From NCBI RefSeq assembly GCF_965363235.1, contig NC_134849.1, forward strand, positions 54,382,122 to 54,446,121: a DNA stretch of 64,000 nucleotides, given 5' to 3'. This stretch comes from Mytilus galloprovincialis (taxonomy: Eukaryota > Mollusca > Bivalvia > Mytilida > Mytilidae). This document shows positions 62,828 through 64,000 of the stretch, one piece after another. The notes beneath the pieces are model-generated. The model saw only the letters and a list, made by a program, of their open reading frames with translations. It was not told the DNA's origin and did no database searches. Numbering within the stretch: position 1 is the stretch's first letter; each line of letters opens with the position of its first letter. The position numbers and the translations under genes are program-made.

Positions 62828-64000
62828 GTCACGTGATCAGATAGGTACGATAGTAGATAAGGTGCACACAGATATACAGATTATGTGACGTCATTAAAAA
62901 ATATTGGTAGATAAGGTGTACATCGTAGTTACAAAGCGAGTTAAAGTGGCTGTTATTCGAAATATATATATTATTGTGGAAATTCCAATACGTCACAAAG
63001 CAATATGGCGATTGTTTACATCAATGTTGACAATGAGTTGATGAAAAGGAAAATAGCTCTCGATAATGAATAAACTGCATGCAAACGTAAGTTAATCTAT
63101 ATATATATCAGATATTTTATTTAGTATAAAAGAATGCAGTATTATTCGATTTTGTTTTATAAAGAATATCAATTGTGGTAAATATAAATAATGTGTGTTG
63201 CATGAATTTAATATTTGAAATTTCAATATTTTCACAACCATAAAAGAAATTGTGTTTATTTAAATATTGCGGAATCTAACATCTGAACAAGAATTTGTGT
63301 ATTAATATTTATGTCACGTGATACGATAGACACGATAGTAGATAAGATGCACACAGATATACAGATTATGTGACGTCATTCAAATATATTGGTAGATAAG
63401 GTGTACATCGTAGTTACAAAGCGAGTTAAAGTGGCTGTGAATCGAAATATATATATATATTATTGTGGAAATTCCAATACGTCACAAAGCAATATGGCGA
63501 TTGTTTACATCAATGTTGACAATGAGCAGACAATGAGATGATGTGTTGAAACACGAAAAGGAAAATATCTCTCGAATGTGAATAAACTGCATGCAAACGT
63601 AAGTTAATCTATATATCAGATATTTTATTTAGTATAAAAAAATGCAGTATTATTCGATTTTGTTTTATAAAGAATATCAATTGTGGTAAATATGAATAAT
63701 GTGTGTTGCATGAATTTAATATTTGAAATTTCAATATTTTCACAACCATAAAAGAAATTGTGTTTATTTAAATATTGTGGAATCTAACATCTGAACAAGA
63801 ATTTGTGTATTAATATTCATGTCACGTGATAAGATAGGCACGATAGTAGATAAGATGCGCACAGATATACAGATTATGTGACGTCATTTAAATATATTGG
63901 TAGATAAGGTGTACATCGTAGTTACAAAGCGAGTTAAAGTGGCTGTGAATCGAAATATATATATATATTATTGTGGAAATTCCAATACGTCACAAAGCAA
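62828..64000. repeat. Tandem satellite, period about 485-508 bp
   Basis: Units start at GTCACGTGAT/GTCACGTGAC-type sequence at 62828, 63313 and 63821 (485 bp, 508 bp, then at least 180 bp to the window edge). Units are nearly identical apart from small insertions; unit 2 gains a segment near CAATGAGCAGACAATGAG. Each unit has a CACGTG palindrome, a TGACGTCA palindrome about 55 bp later, an internal half-repeat GTAGATAAGGTG, and a TA-rich run. No open frame is kept between units. The array continues past the window. Confidence 0.85.

Noticed and set aside
1-64000. tRNA or rRNA genes
   Set aside because: No sequence with both internal promoter boxes and a cloverleaf layout, and no rRNA core, was recognised by eye. 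A covariance search could still find a divergent tRNA-derived SINE.

Overview
The window is AT-rich, intron-dense animal DNA, almost certainly from a bivalve mollusc and most likely a mussel (Mytilus). The basis is the gene style (short phase-1 exons in long AT-rich introns), the lectin/WSC-type receptor exons, and several dispersed repeat families that I associate with mussel genomes. The species call rests on recall of repeats, not on a search.

The backbone is a tandem array of three paralogous receptor genes on the + strand: copy 1 (coding 6744-23084), copy 2 (28694-39873) and copy 3 (44732-58294). Each has 11 coding exons in the same order and nearly the same lengths: signal peptide; a C-type-lectin-like (CTLD) half domain; a two-exon WSC-like cysteine domain; a second, three-exon CTLD-like Cys region; two short linker exons; one transmembrane helix; and a long last exon for the cytoplasmic tail. 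The tails of copies 1 and 2 are built of a repeat of about 62 residues carrying paired YxxL motifs (ITIM/ITAM-like). Copy 3 has a different tail with YDHL/YDHV-type motifs. Together they look like a small family of cell-surface recognition receptors that signal through SH2-domain partners, probably in immunity or self/non-self recognition. That role is inference. Relic exons of further copies lie at 42017 and 60851.

Layout. 0-6.7 kb: copy 1 upstream region, split by a TA-flanked TIR transposon (1670-4773) that carries a 5'-truncated LINE (3072-4531). 6.7-23.3 kb: copy 1, whose introns hold a 4-kb TIR transposon fossil (12518-16483), a 249-bp duplicate of part of it (10112-10360) and dispersed repeats. 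23.4-27.1 kb: a broken DIRS-like tyrosine-recombinase retroelement followed by five hairpin repeats. 27.1-40.3 kb: copy 2. 40.3-42.7 kb: spacer with repeats and a relic lectin exon. 42.7-58.6 kb: copy 3. 58.6-62.8 kb: repeats and a relic linker exon. 62.8-64.0 kb: tandem satellite with a period of about 485-508 bp that runs off the window.

No tRNA, rRNA or CRISPR was recognised. All gene models come from reading splice sites and comparing the three copies by eye. No search, alignment program or transcript evidence was available.
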